A stretch of DNA of 8,492 nt from Candidatus Thiosymbion ectosymbiont of Robbea hypermnestra (GTDB lineage: Bacteria; Pseudomonadota; Gammaproteobacteria; Chromatiales; Chromatiaceae): the NCBI GenBank assembly GCA_020443945.1, contig JAIZWN010000715.1, positions 1-8,492 of the forward strand. The letters are read 5' to 3'. The notes under the pieces were generated by a model that worked only from the letters and a program-made list of their open reading frames with translations, was not told the DNA's origin and made no database searches. Below, one piece after another: positions 8,330-8,492 of the stretch. Position numbers and translations under genes: made by a program. Within the stretch, counting starts at the first letter, position 1, and every line of letters starts with the position of its first letter.

Positions 8330-8354
8330 CCCCTCGCCCCTGGCGGGAGAGGGG
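8330..8354. repeat. CCCCTC palindrome, right-end relative of 29-65
   Basis: Arms 8330-8339 and 8345-8354 pair at 9 of 10 positions (mismatch G8336 with A8348) around a 5-base loop. The GGGAGAGGGG arm resembles the palindrome at the left end of the window. The preceding 8209-8329 holds only small weak stems (for example CCAGG 8288-8292 with CCTGG 8298-8302) and no gene. Confidence 0.5.
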
Positions 8355-8362
8355 TTTCCTCT

Positions 8363-8408
8363 CGTTCCCACGCGCCGCGTGGGAACGCACAAGCTCCGCG
8401 CCGCGGAG
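8363..8408. repeat. double palindrome, GTTCCCACGC and CTCCGC types
   Basis: CGTTCCCACGC at 8363-8373 pairs perfectly with 8377-8387 (11 bp, 3-base loop). Seven bases later CTCCGC at 8394-8399 pairs with GCGGAG at 8403-8408 (6 bp, 3-base loop). The CGTTCCCACGC...GCGTGGGAACG hairpin is a well-known dispersed intergenic type in Gammaproteobacteria. Both loops are GCC, which suggests the two stems form one unit. Confidence 0.6.
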
Positions 8409-8418
8409 AGTCCGTGCA

Positions 8419-8483
8419 GGAAATGGGGTCAGGTCTTGATGTGTGCCTTCAAGAGTCACGGATCAAGACCTGACCCCATTTAC
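8419..8483. repeat. 65-bp long-stem hairpin repeat, copy 2
   Basis: Same orientation and length as the copy at 113-177, identical at 63 of 65 positions. The differences are the loop base at 8453 (G instead of A) and A at 8482 instead of C. The second change breaks one pair, leaving 21 of 22 arm positions paired (arms 8419-8440 and 8462-8483). Confidence 0.8.
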
Positions 8484-8492
8484 CAGAAATGT

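Noticed and set aside
8240..8473. A 77-codon open frame at the right end
   Set aside because: It is made of palindromic repeats and part of the 65-bp hairpin, so it is repeat sequence rather than a gene.

Overview
The window is 8.5 kb of GC-rich DNA, most likely from the chromosome of a gammaproteobacterium. A DUF2058/YaiL-type protein, a YqiA-type esterase, a YcbL-type metallohydrolase and a YdcH-type protein are all common in that class. ClpB shares E. coli residue numbering at every key motif checked. Genus cannot be read from the sequence; the many dispersed palindromes suggest an environmental lineage with a repeat-rich genome.

Layout. Positions 1-319 are gene-free and hold three short repeats and a good sigma70-type promoter for the first gene. 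Genes on the + strand at the left are a TraB/PrgY-family membrane protein (320-1516) and a two-gene VapBC-type toxin-antitoxin module (1627-2228). A minus-strand block follows: a Skp/OmpH-like periplasmic chaperone (4494-3970), a small YdcH/DUF465 protein (3869-3630), a YcbL-like metallo-beta-lactamase-fold hydrolase (3514-2870) and a YqiA-like esterase (2839-2195). The esterase runs convergently into the toxin gene and overlaps its 3' end. Divergent from the chaperone is a DUF2058 protein (4666-5202). After a gap carrying a MITE-like inverted-repeat element comes clpB (5541-8111), the disaggregase, preceded by a strong match to a sigma32 heat-shock promoter. Positions 8112-8492 are gene-free and contain four different dispersed repeats in a row.

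How the genes relate. Two genes belong to protein quality control: the Skp-like holdase in the periplasm and ClpB in the cytosol. The minus-strand hydrolase pair abuts stop-to-start and is probably co-transcribed. The VapBC pair is the only accessory module among the genes. No complete transposon, phage, CRISPR or RNA gene is visible.

I do not see a new multi-gene system. The observations most worth following are a 65-bp perfect or near-perfect hairpin present in the same orientation at both ends of the window, an abrupt change in codon choice inside clpB near the start of its middle domain, a palindromic repeat that supplies part of the esterase C-terminus, and the MITE-like element directly upstream of the clpB heat-shock promoter.
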